Source: Methylophilaceae bacterium
GTDB lineage: Bacteria; Pseudomonadota; Gammaproteobacteria; Burkholderiales; Methylophilaceae
NCBI GenBank assembly: GCA_017858095.1
Contig: JAFMCB010000007.1
Span: 1-47,785, forward strand
DNA: 47,785 nucleotides
Reading direction: 5' to 3'
Shown here: positions 35,605 through 45,516 of the stretch, in pieces
How the letters are laid out: each line of letters opens with the position of its first letter
How positions within the stretch are numbered: position 1 is the first letter of the stretch
The notes under the pieces: model-generated
What the model was told of the DNA's origin: nothing
Seen by the model: only the letters and a program-made list of their open reading frames with translations
Database searches by the model: none
Program-made: the position numbers and the translations under genes

Positions 35605-36245
35605 TAACAATTGCATTATCAAAAGGCAGGATTTTTGACGAAACATTACCGATGCTAAATGCAGTTGGAATTGTTTGTACCGAAAATCCTGAAACATCTA
35701 GAAAATTAGTTTTTTCAACAAACAATCAAGATGTAAGAATAATTATTGTCAGAGCCTCCGATGTTCCTACCTATGTTGAGTGGGGTGGTGCTGATATTGG
35801 TATCGCAGGTAAAGATATTTTAGATGAGTACGCGGCAAGTGGACTTTACTATCCTGTCGATTTAAATATTGCACAATGCAAAATGATGGTTGCTGCTAAA
35901 AATGACTTTAATTATGCTGGAGTTATGAACGAAAAGCGTCGCCTTAAGGTTGCTACGAAATATCCCAATACCGCGCGCGATTTTTTTTCTTCCAAAGGTA
36001 TACATATAGATCTTATTAAACTTTATGGCTCCATGGAGTTAGCACCAATTGTTGGGTTGGCAGATGTGATTGTGGATTTGGTTAGCTCGGGTAAAACTTT
36101 AGAAGCGAATAATTTAAAAGCAGTTGAATTGATCTCAAACATATCATCGAGATTAATAGTAAATAAAGCTGCATTAAAGATGAATATAAGTCAAATGAAA
36201 CCACTTCTCAATAAATTTCAGGAGCTTGTCAGTAGTGTTAATTAA
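35601..36245 (+). CDS. hisG: ATP phosphoribosyltransferase, short form
   Basis: The first enzyme of histidine synthesis, joining ATP and PRPP. At 214 residues it is the short form, lacking the C-terminal histidine-binding regulatory domain. Motifs are [14 protein letters not shown], the central [13 protein letters not shown] and [14 protein letters not shown]. Short forms work only as a complex with HisZ, a HisRS-like protein; hisZ is not in this window. The start overlaps murA by 4 bases. Confidence 0.96.
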   Translation: MITIALSKGRIFDETLPMLNAVGIVCTENPETSRKLVFSTNNQDVRIIIVRASDVPTYVEWGGADIGIAGKDILDEYAASGLYYPVDLNIAQCKMMVAAKNDFNYAGVMNEKRRLKVATKYPNTARDFFSSKGIHIDLIKLYGSMELAPIVGLADVIVDLVSSGKTLEANNLKAVELISNISSRLIVNKAALKMNISQMKPLLNKFQELVSSVN

Positions 36246-37536
36246 AACATTATCATCCTCTGAAAACAATTTTAAGAGTCAGCTTAAGTCAATCTTACAT
36301 GTTGATTCAGCATCAAATGATGAAATTATAAAAGTTGTGAACGCTATCGTGGATGAGGTAAAAAATAATGGTGATAAAGCTTTGTTGGAGTTTACTAATA
36401 AGCTTGATGGCGTTAATGTAAAAAGCGTAAAAGAGTTAGAAATAACACAGCATGAGTTAGATGATTCATTAAATAAGATATTACCAAGCCAAAAAATTGC
36501 TTTAGAAAAAGCAGCCTTCAGAGTTGCAGATTACCACAGGCGACAAATAACAAATTCATGGGATTATAGAGATGAAAAGGGCTCTTTGTTTGGCCAAAAA
36601 GTTACTCCGATTGACAGGGTTGGCCTTTATGTTCCTGGAGGTAAAGCAGCTTACCCTTCATCGGTAATAATGAATGCAGTGCCGGCAAAAGTAGCTGGTG
36701 TAAAAGAATTAATTATGGTTGTCCCAACCCCAAAAGGAGACAAGAATCAATTAGTGTTGGCTGCTGCTAAACTATCTGGAGTTAATCGTGTTTTCGCTAT
36801 TGGCGGCGCTCAAGCAGTCGCTGCACTGGCTTTTGGAACAGAGACTATTCCTCAAGTTGACAAAATTGTAGGCCCTGGAAATGCTTATGTGGCCGAGGCA
36901 AAAAGAAAAGTTTTTGGCACAGTGGGTATTGATATGATTGCAGGCCCTTCTGAGATATTAGTCATTTGTGATGGCAAAACGAATCCAGATTGGATTGCGA
37001 TGGATTTGTTTTCCCAGGCTGAACATGACGAGCTTGCTCAATCAATATTAATTTGCCCAGATAAAAACTTTATTAATTTAGTTAAAAAAAGTATGGATAA
37101 ATTGATTGATCAAATGATGCGTAAAAAAATAATCAAAACATCCTTGGAAGCTCGTGGATTGTTTATTCTTGTTAAAGATTTAGCTGAGGCAGTAGAGATC
37201 TCAAATATGATTGCACCTGAACACTTAGAGCTATCAGTGTCAGATCCTGAAGCATTAGCAGATGAGATAACTCATGCCGGAGCAATTTTTATGGGAAGGA
37301 ATACCTGTGAGGCCGTTGGCGATTATTGTGCTGGACCCAATCATGTTCTACCAACCTCAGGTACGGCAAGATTTTCATCACCATTGGGCGTTTACGATTT
37401 TCAAAAACGCTCAAGCCTAATCAATTTGTCTGAGGAATCGGCGAGTGAATTGGGTAAAATTGCTGCTGAGTTAGCGCTGGGGGAGGGCCTTGAAGCACAT
37501 GCGTTATCAGCTAAATTTAGAATAAAAGATGAATAG
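36235..37536 (+). CDS. hisD: Histidinol dehydrogenase
   Basis: A zinc, NAD-dependent enzyme making L-histidine from L-histidinol in two oxidations. The family motifs [41 protein letters not shown] and [15 protein letters not shown] are intact. I prefer GTG at 36235 because AGGAG (36220-36224) is 10 bases upstream; the in-frame TTG at 36226 lies only 1 base after it. From GTG the protein has 433 residues. It overlaps hisG by 11 bases and hisC by 8. Confidence 0.95.
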   Translation: MLIKTLSSSENNFKSQLKSILHVDSASNDEIIKVVNAIVDEVKNNGDKALLEFTNKLDGVNVKSVKELEITQHELDDSLNKILPSQKIALEKAAFRVADYHRRQITNSWDYRDEKGSLFGQKVTPIDRVGLYVPGGKAAYPSSVIMNAVPAKVAGVKELIMVVPTPKGDKNQLVLAAAKLSGVNRVFAIGGAQAVAALAFGTETIPQVDKIVGPGNAYVAEAKRKVFGTVGIDMIAGPSEILVICDGKTNPDWIAMDLFSQAEHDELAQSILICPDKNFINLVKKSMDKLIDQMMRKKIIKTSLEARGLFILVKDLAEAVEISNMIAPEHLELSVSDPEALADEITHAGAIFMGRNTCEAVGDYCAGPNHVLPTSGTARFSSPLGVYDFQKRSSLINLSEESASELGKIAAELALGEGLEAHALSAKFRIKDE

Positions 37537-38587
37537 GTTCTGGCATGAAACCATCTCTCGGTTAACGCCTTATACCCCTGGCGAGCAACCGAAGAATTCA
37601 CCACAATTAAAACTAAATACCAATGAAAATCCTTTTGGCCCAAGTCCGAAAGTGATTGAGGCAATTCAACAAAACCTAAATGATAATCTTCGGCTTTATC
37701 CGGATCCTGAAAGTGAAAAATTAAAAACTGCCATTGCCAATTATTATAATTTACCTGAGCCTTCTGTCTTTGTTGGTAATGGATCGGACGAAGTATTAGC
37801 CTTCATCTTTCGGGCTTTTTTTCAAGATAAAAAACTATTATTTCCGGATATTACCTATAGCTTTTATCCTGTTTACTGCAATTTATATGGTATTGATTAT
37901 GCATTAATACCCTTAGAAGATAACTTTGAAATAAAGCTTGAAAAATATCAACCTAATGAGGGCGCGGTGATATTTCCCAACCCGAATGCACCGACAGGAA
38001 TACCGTTAGAACTTAAAATCATTAAGAATTTTTTAGGTAAAAATAAAAATACAATTGTTGTGATCGATGAGGCTTATGTTGATTTTGGAACGCAGTCAGC
38101 TATTGGGTTAATTGAGGAATTTGACAACTTGATCGTGACACAATCTTTTTCTAAATCGAGGTCCTTGGCGGGGTTGAGGGTCGGCTGTGCATTTTCGCAA
38201 CCAGAATTAATTGAAGCGATATGTAGAGTAAAAAATAGTTTTAATTCTTACCCTTTAGATCGTTTAGCACAATCAGCAGCAATTGCTGCAATTGAGGATG
38301 AGGGTTATTTTAAAAAAACGACGCAAGCGGTTATTGGTGCGAGATCTTTTTTAGAGAAGGAATTAAAGAATTTGCATTTTAATGTTTTGCCCTCGGGAGC
38401 TAATTTTATTTTTACTAGCCATATTTCTTATCATGCAAAACATATTTTTGATCAATTAAAATCGCATGGAATTCTAGTAAGATATTTTAATCAGCCAGCA
38501 AAAATTGATAATTTTTTAAGAATTACTATTGGCTCAATGAATCAAATGCAACAATTAATAAAAGTTTTAAAACAAATCGTCTTATAA
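37529..38587 (+). CDS. hisC: Histidinol-phosphate aminotransferase
   Basis: A PLP-dependent transaminase that converts imidazole-acetol phosphate to histidinol phosphate. The 352 residues carry [12 protein letters not shown], the PNPNAPTG stretch, VIDEAYVDF, and [16 protein letters not shown] with the PLP lysine in SFSKS. The start ATG overlaps the end of hisD by 8 bases. A 61-base gap before hisB is the longest within the his cluster. Confidence 0.96.
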   Translation: MNRFWHETISRLTPYTPGEQPKNSPQLKLNTNENPFGPSPKVIEAIQQNLNDNLRLYPDPESEKLKTAIANYYNLPEPSVFVGNGSDEVLAFIFRAFFQDKKLLFPDITYSFYPVYCNLYGIDYALIPLEDNFEIKLEKYQPNEGAVIFPNPNAPTGIPLELKIIKNFLGKNKNTIVVIDEAYVDFGTQSAIGLIEEFDNLIVTQSFSKSRSLAGLRVGCAFSQPELIEAICRVKNSFNSYPLDRLAQSAAIAAIEDEGYFKKTTQAVIGARSFLEKELKNLHFNVLPSGANFIFTSHISYHAKHIFDQLKSHGILVRYFNQPAKIDNFLRITIGSMNQMQQLIKVLKQIVL

Positions 38588-38648
38588 AAGAACATATTCA
38601 ATTGCGTCTTGATAGGATAAAATAGGGTTTTTAGAATAAAAATCATAA

Positions 38649-39236
38649 ATGAAGCGCATCGCAAAAGTATCAAGAAAAACATTAGAAACTAATATTACTG
38701 TTGAAATTAATATAGATGGCTCTGGCAAATCTAAATTAAATTCCGGAATTGGTTTCTTAGATCATATGTTGGATCAAATATCACGACACGGTCTTTTTGA
38801 CTTAAAGATTGAGGCAAAAGGAGATTTGCATATTGACGCGCATCATACTGTTGAGGATATTGGTATTACATTAGGCCAAGCATTTACAAAAGCAATGGGA
38901 GACAGAACTGGTATTCGGCGATATGCCCATGCATATGTCCCTCTCGATGAAGCGCTTTCAAGAGTCGTAATTGATATTTCTGGCCGGCCAGGATTAGAAT
39001 TTGATTCGCATTTTACTCGAGCGAGAGTTGGTGAGTTTGATGTTGATTTAATCCATGAGTTTTTTCAAGGCTTTGTAAATCATGCGAATGTTACCTTGCA
39101 TGTAGATAATATCAAAGGTGAGAATTCTCATCATCAGGCGGAAACTATTTTTAAAGCTTTTGGCAGAGCACTCCGAATAGCTGTAGAGATTGATAAGCGT
39201 GTTGAGGGTACACCTTCAACAAAAGGGTCATTGTAA
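38649..39236 (+). CDS. hisB: Imidazoleglycerol-phosphate dehydratase
   Basis: A Mn-dependent dehydratase of histidine synthesis. It is monofunctional (195 residues), without the phosphatase domain found in E. coli HisB. The metal-binding His motifs are [23 protein letters not shown] and [17 protein letters not shown]. The histidinol-phosphate phosphatase must therefore be encoded elsewhere. No strong Shine-Dalgarno sequence is visible upstream of the ATG. Confidence 0.96.
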   Translation: MKRIAKVSRKTLETNITVEINIDGSGKSKLNSGIGFLDHMLDQISRHGLFDLKIEAKGDLHIDAHHTVEDIGITLGQAFTKAMGDRTGIRRYAHAYVPLDEALSRVVIDISGRPGLEFDSHFTRARVGEFDVDLIHEFFQGFVNHANVTLHVDNIKGENSHHQAETIFKAFGRALRIAVEIDKRVEGTPSTKGSL

Positions 39237-39249
39237 AAAATATTAAATT

Positions 39250-39867
39250 ATGATTGCTATCGTTGATTATGGAATGGGCAACTTAAAGTCAGTCCATAAT
39301 GCTTTTAAATTTATTGCGCCCGCAATAGACTCAGTAGTTACCTCAGATCCAAAAGTTATAAACAATGCAGACAGAGTTGTTTTTCCTGGCCAAGGTGCCA
39401 TGCCTGACTGTATCCGTGAGATTGAAGAGCGTAACTTAAAAGATGCAATTATTCACGCAGCGCAGAGTAAACCTTTTCTAGGTATTTGCATAGGCTTGCA
39501 ATTACTCTTTGAAAAAAGTGATGAGGGAAATATTGAAGGCTTGAAAATCTTAAAAGGAAATGTTTGCCGTTTTGTTTCATCCAAGACAGAGAAAATAAAA
39601 ATCCCACATATGGGTTGGAATTCTGTTGCGCATCATGGCAATCATCCTTTGTGGGCCAATATTTCTAATCATGAAAAGTTTTATTTTGTGCACAGCTATT
39701 ATGTTAAAGAAGCAAATTCAGAAATCGTTCAAGGCCAAACAGAATATGGTCAAAAGTTTACATCAGCCGTTGCAAAAGATAATCTATTTGCTTGCCAGTT
39801 TCATCCTGAAAAGAGTGGCTCAGCTGGTTTGCAATTACTTAAAAATTTTACTTCATGGACTTGTTAA
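39250..39867 (+). CDS. hisH: Imidazole glycerol phosphate synthase, glutaminase subunit
   Basis: A class I glutamine amidotransferase that feeds ammonia to HisF. The nucleophile elbow is LGICIGLQLLF with the catalytic Cys, the His-Glu pair is in QFHPEKSG, and the N-terminal VDYGMGNLKSV is the usual start. The length is 205 residues. hisA follows after 3 bases. Confidence 0.96.
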   Translation: MIAIVDYGMGNLKSVHNAFKFIAPAIDSVVTSDPKVINNADRVVFPGQGAMPDCIREIEERNLKDAIIHAAQSKPFLGICIGLQLLFEKSDEGNIEGLKILKGNVCRFVSSKTEKIKIPHMGWNSVAHHGNHPLWANISNHEKFYFVHSYYVKEANSEIVQGQTEYGQKFTSAVAKDNLFACQFHPEKSGSAGLQLLKNFTSWTC

Positions 39868-39870
39868 ATT

Positions 39871-40617
39871 ATGTTAATTATTCCAGCGATTGACTTAAAG
39901 GAAGGAAAATGTGTTCGTCTCAAGCAAGGCTTAATGGATCAGTCTACTGTTTTTTCTGAACATCCTGCAGAGATGGCTAAAAAATGGTTTTTGTCTGGAG
40001 CACGTCGACTACACCTTGTAGATTTGGACGGTGCTTTTTCTGGCAAACCCATGAATTTAAGTGCTATTAAAGAAATTATTTCTGAACTTGGACAACAAAT
40101 TCCTATTCAGCTTGGCGGAGGTATAAGAAGCCTTGAAACCATTGAAAAATTTCTAGACAGCGGGTTAGATTCAGTCATTATTGGAACTGCAGCAATCACA
40201 CAACCTGGTTTTTTGCATGAGGCATGCTATGCATTTCCTGGACAAATCATGGTTGGCCTTGATGCAAAGGATGGCGATGTTGCTATTAATGGTTGGTCTA
40301 AGTTAACTGGCCATAATGTAATTGATTTGGCCCAGAAATTTGAAGAGTATGGAGTTGAGTCTATTATTTATACGGATATTGGTCGTGATGGCATGCTAAC
40401 CGGTGTAAATATTGATGCCACTGTAAAATTGACAGAGGCTGTATCCATTCCGGTGGTGGCAAGTGGTGGCGTTAGTGACCTTAAAGATATCGAAGCGCTT
40501 TGCGAAGTTTCGAATATTGGAATTCGAGGTGTGATTACTGGTCGAGCAATTTATGAAGGGACACTCAACTTTGAAGCAGCACAACAATTGGCTGATAAGT
40601 TAACTCAACCCTTATGA
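39871..40617 (+). CDS. hisA: ProFAR isomerase (phosphoribosylformimino-AICAR-P isomerase)
   Basis: A TIM-barrel isomerase of histidine synthesis, 248 residues. It opens with [15 protein letters not shown] (catalytic Asp), has LGGGIRS and [14 protein letters not shown] (second catalytic Asp), and the phosphate-binding [10 protein letters not shown]. It is paralogous to HisF and overlaps it by 4 bases. Confidence 0.96.
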   Translation: MLIIPAIDLKEGKCVRLKQGLMDQSTVFSEHPAEMAKKWFLSGARRLHLVDLDGAFSGKPMNLSAIKEIISELGQQIPIQLGGGIRSLETIEKFLDSGLDSVIIGTAAITQPGFLHEACYAFPGQIMVGLDAKDGDVAINGWSKLTGHNVIDLAQKFEEYGVESIIYTDIGRDGMLTGVNIDATVKLTEAVSIPVVASGGVSDLKDIEALCEVSNIGIRGVITGRAIYEGTLNFEAAQQLADKLTQPL

Positions 40618-41372
40618 CACTATCAAAAAGAATTATCCCTTGCTTAGATGTGACTGATGGAAGGGTAGTCAAAGGAATTAATTTTATTGATTTGCAAGAT
40701 GCTGGTGATCCGGTCGAAATTGCAAAAAATTACAATGAGCAAGGTGCAGATGAAATAACCTTTCTTGATATCACAGCGAGCTCTGATAATCGGGATTTAA
40801 TTCTAGATATTATTGAATCAGTAGCAAAACAAATTTTTATACCATTGACGGTGGGAGGCGGGGTAAGGTCTGTTAATGACGTTAGACGCCTTCTGAATGC
40901 AGGAGCGGATAAAGTAAGTATAAATACTTCAGCTATTTTAAATCCTGAGTTAGTTAAGGAGTCTTCCGCAAGATTTGGATCTCAATGTATTGTTGTTGCA
41001 ATTGATGCAAAGAGAGTAGATGACCATTGGGAAGTTTTTACTCATGGCGGACGAAATAAAACCGGTCTTGACGCTTTGGAATGGGCAAAGAAAATGGTGG
41101 ATTATGGAGCAGGTGAGTTATTGCTTACCAGTATGGATCGCGATGGCACTAAATCAGGTTTTGACTTGGAATTAACACAGCAAATTTCCGATGCGGTTGA
41201 GGTGCCAATTATTGCATCGGGGGGAGTGGGAAATTTGAAACATTTAGTTGATGGCGTTAAGCTAGGAAAAGCAGACGCAGTTTTAGCAGCTAGTATCTTT
41301 CATTTTGGTGAGTTTTCAATTAAAGATGCGAAAGAATTTATGAAAAATAATAATGTGGAAGTAAGACTTTGA
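40614..41372 (+). CDS. hisF: Imidazole glycerol phosphate synthase, cyclase subunit
   Basis: The TIM-barrel partner of HisH, making IGP and AICAR from PRFAR. The 252 residues include [16 protein letters not shown] (catalytic Asp), [24 protein letters not shown] (second Asp) and [10 protein letters not shown]. The last 4 bases overlap the hisI TTG start. Confidence 0.97.
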   Translation: MTLSKRIIPCLDVTDGRVVKGINFIDLQDAGDPVEIAKNYNEQGADEITFLDITASSDNRDLILDIIESVAKQIFIPLTVGGGVRSVNDVRRLLNAGADKVSINTSAILNPELVKESSARFGSQCIVVAIDAKRVDDHWEVFTHGGRNKTGLDALEWAKKMVDYGAGELLLTSMDRDGTKSGFDLELTQQISDAVEVPIIASGGVGNLKHLVDGVKLGKADAVLAASIFHFGEFSIKDAKEFMKNNNVEVRL

Positions 41373-41767
41373 CTGATTGGATAAAAAAAATAAAATGGGA
41401 TGATAATGGATTATTGCCTGTCATCATTCAAGATTACCAATCAAAAAAAGTTTTAATGTTTGCCTGGATGAATGAGAAAACCTTATTAGCCTCTTTGAAA
41501 AATAAAACCACTGTTTTTTGGTCAAGATCGAGACAAAAGGAATGGTTGAAGGGAGAGGAATCTGGGCACTTTCAAAAAATTAAATCCCTTCATTTTGATT
41601 GTGATCTTGATGTTTTGCTTGTTCAAGTTGATCAAGCTGGCGGAATTGCTTGCCACACTGGTCGTGAATCCTGTTTTTTTAATCGAATCAATGATAATTT
41701 CGAGATAGAAAATGATGGCATTGTTATTAAGGATCCTGAAAAAATATATGGAAAAAAAAATGACTGA
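41369..41767 (+). CDS. hisI: Phosphoribosyl-AMP cyclohydrolase
   Basis: A zinc/magnesium hydrolase that opens the purine ring of PR-AMP, the third step of histidine synthesis. The 132 residues show [31 protein letters not shown], the DCDLD metal-binding motif and [14 protein letters not shown]. It is the separate form, not fused to HisE. The start is TTG at 41369, overlapping hisF, and the end overlaps hisE by 8 bases. Confidence 0.95.
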   Translation: MTDWIKKIKWDDNGLLPVIIQDYQSKKVLMFAWMNEKTLLASLKNKTTVFWSRSRQKEWLKGEESGHFQKIKSLHFDCDLDVLLVQVDQAGGIACHTGRESCFFNRINDNFEIENDGIVIKDPEKIYGKKND

Positions 41768-42077
41768 TCAATTTTTAGAAAATCTACTAAATACTATTAA
41801 ATCAAAAAAAAAAGATGACCCTGAAAGCTCTTATACGGCCCAACTTCATCAAAAGGGTTTGGAGGCCATATTAAAAAAAATTAACGAAGAGGCAATGGAG
41901 ACGATAGTTGCTGCCAGCGCAAAAAATAAAGTTGAATTAATTCATGAGATAGCAGATTTATGGTTTCATTGTCTTGTTTTGCTATCAGAAAAAAATTTGA
42001 CGGTGAATGATATTATTAACGAATTAAAAAGAAGAGAAGGCGTATCTGGTATTGAGGAAAAAAAGAACCGAGGTTAA
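41760..42077 (+). CDS. hisE: Phosphoribosyl-ATP pyrophosphatase
   Basis: A MazG-like helical pyrophosphohydrolase of the second step of histidine synthesis, 105 residues. The signature is KINEEAMETIVAA, with HEIADLWFHCLVLL after it. The ATG at 41760, with GGA 7 bases upstream, gives the expected N-terminus [11 protein letters not shown] start at 41748 is possible but its Shine-Dalgarno is too far. The gene overlaps hisI by 8 bases. Confidence 0.93.
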   Translation: MTDQFLENLLNTIKSKKKDDPESSYTAQLHQKGLEAILKKINEEAMETIVAASAKNKVELIHEIADLWFHCLVLLSEKNLTVNDIINELKRREGVSGIEEKKNRG

Positions 42078-42082
42078 TAACA

Positions 42083-42415
42083 ATGACATGTCTATTTTGT
42101 AAAATTATTCGAGGTGAAATTCCCGCAACAATTGTTTATGAAGATGAAGAGTTTTTAGCATTTAAAGATATTAATCCCATCGATAAAGTTCATGTTCTGA
42201 TTATTCCAAAAATACATACTGAGAGCTTATTAGCATGCAATGAAGCGCACCAGTCGATGCTGGGCAAGATGTTATTGTTAGGTTCAAAAATTGCTCAAGA
42301 ACAAGGCCTAGTAGGATTTAGAACGATGATTAATTCAGGATCAAAAGGTGGCCAAGAAGTCTTTCACATCCACTTTCATATTTATGGTGGAAGCGATAAA
42401 CTCGCAAAAATTTAA
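42083..42415 (+). CDS. HIT family nucleotide hydrolase (HinT-like)
   Basis: A histidine-triad protein of the HINT group, 110 residues, hydrolysing purine nucleoside phosphoramidates. The catalytic triad is in EVFHIHFHIYGG. CLFCKIIRGEIPA with two Cys in a zinc-like CxxC motif and VHVLIIPKIH are also characteristic. It follows hisE in 5 bases and is 12 bases before tatA; this his-HIT-tat order is common in betaproteobacteria. Confidence 0.95.
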   Translation: MTCLFCKIIRGEIPATIVYEDEEFLAFKDINPIDKVHVLIIPKIHTESLLACNEAHQSMLGKMLLLGSKIAQEQGLVGFRTMINSGSKGGQEVFHIHFHIYGGSDKLAKI

Positions 42416-42427
42416 TGGAGAAATTTT

Positions 42428-42595
42428 ATGTTAGGTACAACTGAGTTAATAATTATATTATTGGTAGTCCTGGTCATATTTGGCGCAGGCAAGTTACGAA
42501 ATATTGGTAGTGATCTAGGCGCAGCCGTTAAAAATTTTAAAGATGGTATGCAATCAGAAACCAAAAAAAATAATATCAAAAAGAAGAAAAAGTAA
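42428..42595 (+). CDS. tatA: Sec-independent translocase subunit TatA
   Basis: A 55-residue pore-forming subunit of the twin-arginine translocase. It has a short hydrophobic helix ([18 protein letters not shown]), the [10 protein letters not shown] hinge and an amphipathic helix ([12 protein letters not shown]), then a Lys-rich tail. This is at the short end for TatA. The start ATG has GGAG 6-7 bases upstream. tatB follows in 3 bases. Confidence 0.93.
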   Translation: MLGTTELIIILLVVLVIFGAGKLRNIGSDLGAAVKNFKDGMQSETKKNNIKKKKK

Positions 42596-42598
42596 TTC

Positions 42599-42820
42599 AT
42601 GTTTGATATCTCTTTCGCAGAACTAATTGTTATATTAGTTGTGATGGTACTTTTTGTTTCGCCTAAAAATCTTCCTCTTCTTGCAAGAGGGGCAGGTAAG
42701 TTAGCTCAAAAAATAAAAATTTTCACTCAAGAAATTAAATCTGAATTAGATCGAGAAGAAAATTTTCAAGAGCTTAAAAATATCGAAAAAGAGCTAAAAA
42801 AACGCTCAATTAAAAAATAA
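42599..42820 (+). CDS. tatB: Sec-independent translocase subunit TatB
   Basis: TatB forms the substrate-recognition complex with TatC. The 73 residues begin MFDISFAELIVILVVMVLF, followed by the PKNLPLLARGAGKLAQKIK hinge and amphipathic helix, then a charged tail. It is much shorter than E. coli TatB (about 170). The last base is shared with the ATG of tatC. Confidence 0.93.
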   Translation: MFDISFAELIVILVVMVLFVSPKNLPLLARGAGKLAQKIKIFTQEIKSELDREENFQELKNIEKELKKRSIKK

Positions 42821-43527
42821 TGAGTTCCAAACTTTTATTTGAACATTTAGTTGAGCTGAAATCTACTTTTATTAAAGCTATTATTTTTTTTGTTTTAGTT
42901 ACACTTTTGCTGTTGCCATTTGCTAATGATCTTTACACTATTTTTGCAAATCCGTTGCTAGATAAATTCATGGTGTACAGCGGCTCAATTATCAGTACAA
43001 AACTAACCTCTACATTTTTTGTGCCTTTTAAAATAACTTTGTTTTGCGCTTTGATTATTTCATTTCCTTTTATCTTTTATCAATTTTGGTCATTTGCTTC
43101 ACCTGGTCTATATTTGTCTGAAAAGAAATTTTTAGCTTGGACACTTTGTTTAGCTTACGCATTATTTCTCTTTGCAAGTGTATTTGTTTATTTTCTGGTA
43201 TTCCCGTTTGTTTTTGAATTTTTTATAAAAATGACCCCGGCAGATGTGAATTTAATGATAGATATTTCTTACTATTTGGAGATGGTTATTTCACTTTTTT
43301 TTGCATTTGGTCTAGCATTTCAAGTGCCTTTGATTGTTTCTAATCTTGTCAGATTTAATTGGGTTAAAGTTGAGTCATTAAAAAAATATCGCCCTTATTT
43401 TTTATTATTTGCTTTTATTTTTGGTGCGATATTTACCCCCCCTGATGTCATATCTCAAATAATGTTGGCTGTGCCTGTTTATTTTTTGTATGAAATTGGT
43501 CTCTTTTTTGCGAAAAACAAAAATTAA
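42820..43527 (+). CDS. tatC: Sec-independent translocase subunit TatC
   Basis: The six-helix signal-peptide receptor of the twin-arginine system, 235 residues. Typical features are EHLVELKSTFIKA at the N-terminus (the ELR-type region, here ELK), FPFIFYQFWSFASPGLYLSEKKF, the conserved Glu in VYFLVFPFVFEFF, and FTPPDVISQIMLAVPVYFLYE. It overlaps tatB by one base. petA follows after 94 bases with its own -10 box. Confidence 0.95.
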   Translation: MSSKLLFEHLVELKSTFIKAIIFFVLVTLLLLPFANDLYTIFANPLLDKFMVYSGSIISTKLTSTFFVPFKITLFCALIISFPFIFYQFWSFASPGLYLSEKKFLAWTLCLAYALFLFASVFVYFLVFPFVFEFFIKMTPADVNLMIDISYYLEMVISLFFAFGLAFQVPLIVSNLVRFNWVKVESLKKYRPYFLLFAFIFGAIFTPPDVISQIMLAVPVYFLYEIGLFFAKNKN

Positions 43528-43563
43528 ATGAATGAACGGCTATAAGTTTTGTCACTTATTTTG

Positions 43564-43569
43564 TATAAT
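43564..43569 (+). promoter_or_regulatory. Candidate -10 element for petABC
   Basis: A perfect TATAAT lies in the 94-base tatC-petA spacer, predicting transcription from about 43576 and a 46-base leader. The nearest TTGTCA (43549-43554) is only 9 bases upstream, too close for a -35, so the -35 is unclear. The spacer is the first clear break in the long murA-to-tatC run. Confidence 0.45.
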
Positions 43570-43621
43570 GTGCGCCACTGAAAAGTTCGCACTTCATAGC
43601 GTATTAGAATTGGGTTAAATC

Positions 43622-44221
43622 ATGTCAAAAATCTATAAAAAGGTCGATCAGAAAAAAAGAAATTTTTTATTGGCGGCAACTTCATTAACTGGAGCTGTTG
43701 GCGTCTCAGCATTGGGTTTACCTTTTATATCAAGCATGACTCCAAGTGAGAAAGCAAAAGCTGCAGGTGCTGCAGTTGAGTTTAATGTGTCTAAGATTAA
43801 AAAAGGTGAAATGCAAACGACGGAATGGCGTGGCCAGCCAGTTTGGATTATTAATCGATCCGAAGCGATGTTGAAAACGTTAGATGAACAAAAGGAATTA
43901 GCTGACCCAAATTTGAAAGTTAGTTCACAACAACCAAAATATTGTCAAAATAAAACTCGATCAATTAAACCAAACATTCTTGTAATGGTAGGCATATGCA
44001 CACATTTAGGCTGTGCACCATCGCCAAAACTTAGCCCAAAAGGCGATATGGGCACAGAGTGGCAAGGTGGATTTTTTTGCCCATGCCATGGTTCTAAATT
44101 TGATCTTGCAGGACGAGTATATAAAGGTTCACCTGCGCCAACCAATTTGGTGATCCCGCCTCACACATATTTAAATGAAGAGGTTATATTAATTGGCCAA
44201 GACCCTAAGGAAAATGTTTAA
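43622..44221 (+). CDS. petA: Ubiquinol-cytochrome c reductase Rieske iron-sulfur subunit
   Basis: The [2Fe-2S] subunit of the cytochrome bc1 complex. The cluster-binding boxes are CTHLGC (C126, H128, C131) and CPCHGSKFD (C153, C155, H156), with C131/C155 as the expected disulfide. The N-terminus has a Tat-like signal/anchor: [10 protein letters not shown] followed by a hydrophobic stretch. The consensus twin Arg is here Lys-Arg (K12-R13). It has 199 residues and ends one base into petB. Confidence 0.97.
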   Translation: MSKIYKKVDQKKRNFLLAATSLTGAVGVSALGLPFISSMTPSEKAKAAGAAVEFNVSKIKKGEMQTTEWRGQPVWIINRSEAMLKTLDEQKELADPNLKVSSQQPKYCQNKTRSIKPNILVMVGICTHLGCAPSPKLSPKGDMGTEWQGGFFCPCHGSKFDLAGRVYKGSPAPTNLVIPPHTYLNEEVILIGQDPKENV

Positions 44222-45516
44222 TGGCAATCGAAAAAAAAAATGAAGCATCAGGATTTGTTGCATGGGTTGATGAAAGATTTCCTTTTTCCTCATTCATTAA
44301 GAATCACTTAACTCAATACTATGCCCCGAAAAATTTTAACTTTTGGTATTTTTTTGGCGCACTAGCTTTATTCGTTTTCGTTATGCAAATACTCACGGGT
44401 ATTTTCTTAACCATGCACTACAAACCCGATGCAGCCTACGCTTTCGAATCAGTTGAGTACATCATGCGTGATGTGTCTTTTGGATGGCTTATTCGTTACA
44501 TGCATTCGACGGGGGCATCATTATTTTTTGTGGTTATTTACCTGCATATGTTTAGAGCTCTTATCTATGGTTCCTATAAAAATCCTAGGGAGTTGTTATG
44601 GTTGTTTGGCGTACTCATTTTTCTTTTATTGATGGCGGAAGCATTTTTTGGTTATCTATTACCTTGGGGACAAATGTCTTATTGGGGCGCTCAAGTTATT
44701 GTCAATTTGTTTGCAACTATTCCATTTATTGGACCAGATTTAGCTGAATGGGTAAGAGGCGATTATCTTATCTCAGATGCCACATTAAATCGTTTTTTTG
44801 CATTCCATGTCATCGCACTTCCTTTGGCTTTGGCCGGATTAATATTCCTGCATTTAGTCGCCTTGCATGAGGTGGGTTCAAATAATCCTGATGGAATTGA
44901 AATTAAAAAAACAAAAGATAAAAAAACAGGCATACCGCTTGATGGTATTCCTTTCCATCCTTATTACACAGTCAAGGATTTGATGGGTTTGACTGTATTT
45001 CTAATAATATTTGCAGCAATTATTTTCTTTGCTCCTGAAATGAAAGGCTATTTTTTAGAGGCAAATAATTTTATTCCGGCAAATCCTCTTGTTACGCCAT
45101 CCCATATTGCCCCAGTTTGGTATTTCACTCCTTTCTATTCCATCTTACGAGCTGTACCACCAATTTTAAACAGTCAATTTCCTGGAGTTGCAGCCATGGG
45201 ATTATCTGTCTTAATTTTATTTTTTGTCCCATGGTTGGATCGAAGTAAGGTGAAATCAATTCGATACAAAGGGCCTTTATTTAAAAGATGGATTGCTACT
45301 TTTGTGATTAGTTTTTTTGTTCTTGGCTATTTGGGCACTGTTCCATCTAATATATGGGGGCAATTTAGTTCGGTTATTCCGCTAATTGGAGGGACTGATA
45401 TTGCGACTATAGTGGCAAGAATTTTTACAGTTTTGTATTTTGCATTTTTTCTACTTATGCCTTTTTACAGTAAAAAAGATAAAACTAAACCAGTGCCAAA
45501 GAGGGTTACGATGTGA
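44221..45516 (+). CDS. petB: Cytochrome b of the bc1 complex
   Basis: The membrane core of complex III, binding hemes bL and bH and oxidising ubiquinol. The 431 residues are a typical proteobacterial length. Visible are the heme-ligand regions RYMHSTGASLFFVVIYLHMFR and FFAFHVIALPLALAGLIFLHL, the PEWY-equivalent region APVWYFTPFYSILR, and eight membrane helices. AAGGA lies 9 bases before the ATG. The Qo motif here reads APVWY, a natural variant position to note. Confidence 0.96.
   Translation: MAIEKKNEASGFVAWVDERFPFSSFIKNHLTQYYAPKNFNFWYFFGALALFVFVMQILTGIFLTMHYKPDAAYAFESVEYIMRDVSFGWLIRYMHSTGASLFFVVIYLHMFRALIYGSYKNPRELLWLFGVLIFLLLMAEAFFGYLLPWGQMSYWGAQVIVNLFATIPFIGPDLAEWVRGDYLISDATLNRFFAFHVIALPLALAGLIFLHLVALHEVGSNNPDGIEIKKTKDKKTGIPLDGIPFHPYYTVKDLMGLTVFLIIFAAIIFFAPEMKGYFLEANNFIPANPLVTPSHIAPVWYFTPFYSILRAVPPILNSQFPGVAAMGLSVLILFFVPWLDRSKVKSIRYKGPLFKRWIATFVISFFVLGYLGTVPSNIWGQFSSVIPLIGGTDIATIVARIFTVLYFAFFLLMPFYSKKDKTKPVPKRVTM

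Noticed and set aside
38588-38648. A promoter or leader element in the hisC-hisB gap
   Set aside because: TTGCGT and TAAAAT are only 10 bases apart, and no His-rich leader peptide or clear hairpin is visible.
42412-42600. Minus-strand ORF of about 62 codons
   Set aside because: It is antisense to tatA, which has a clear transmembrane/amphipathic design, a ribosome-binding site and the right neighbours.
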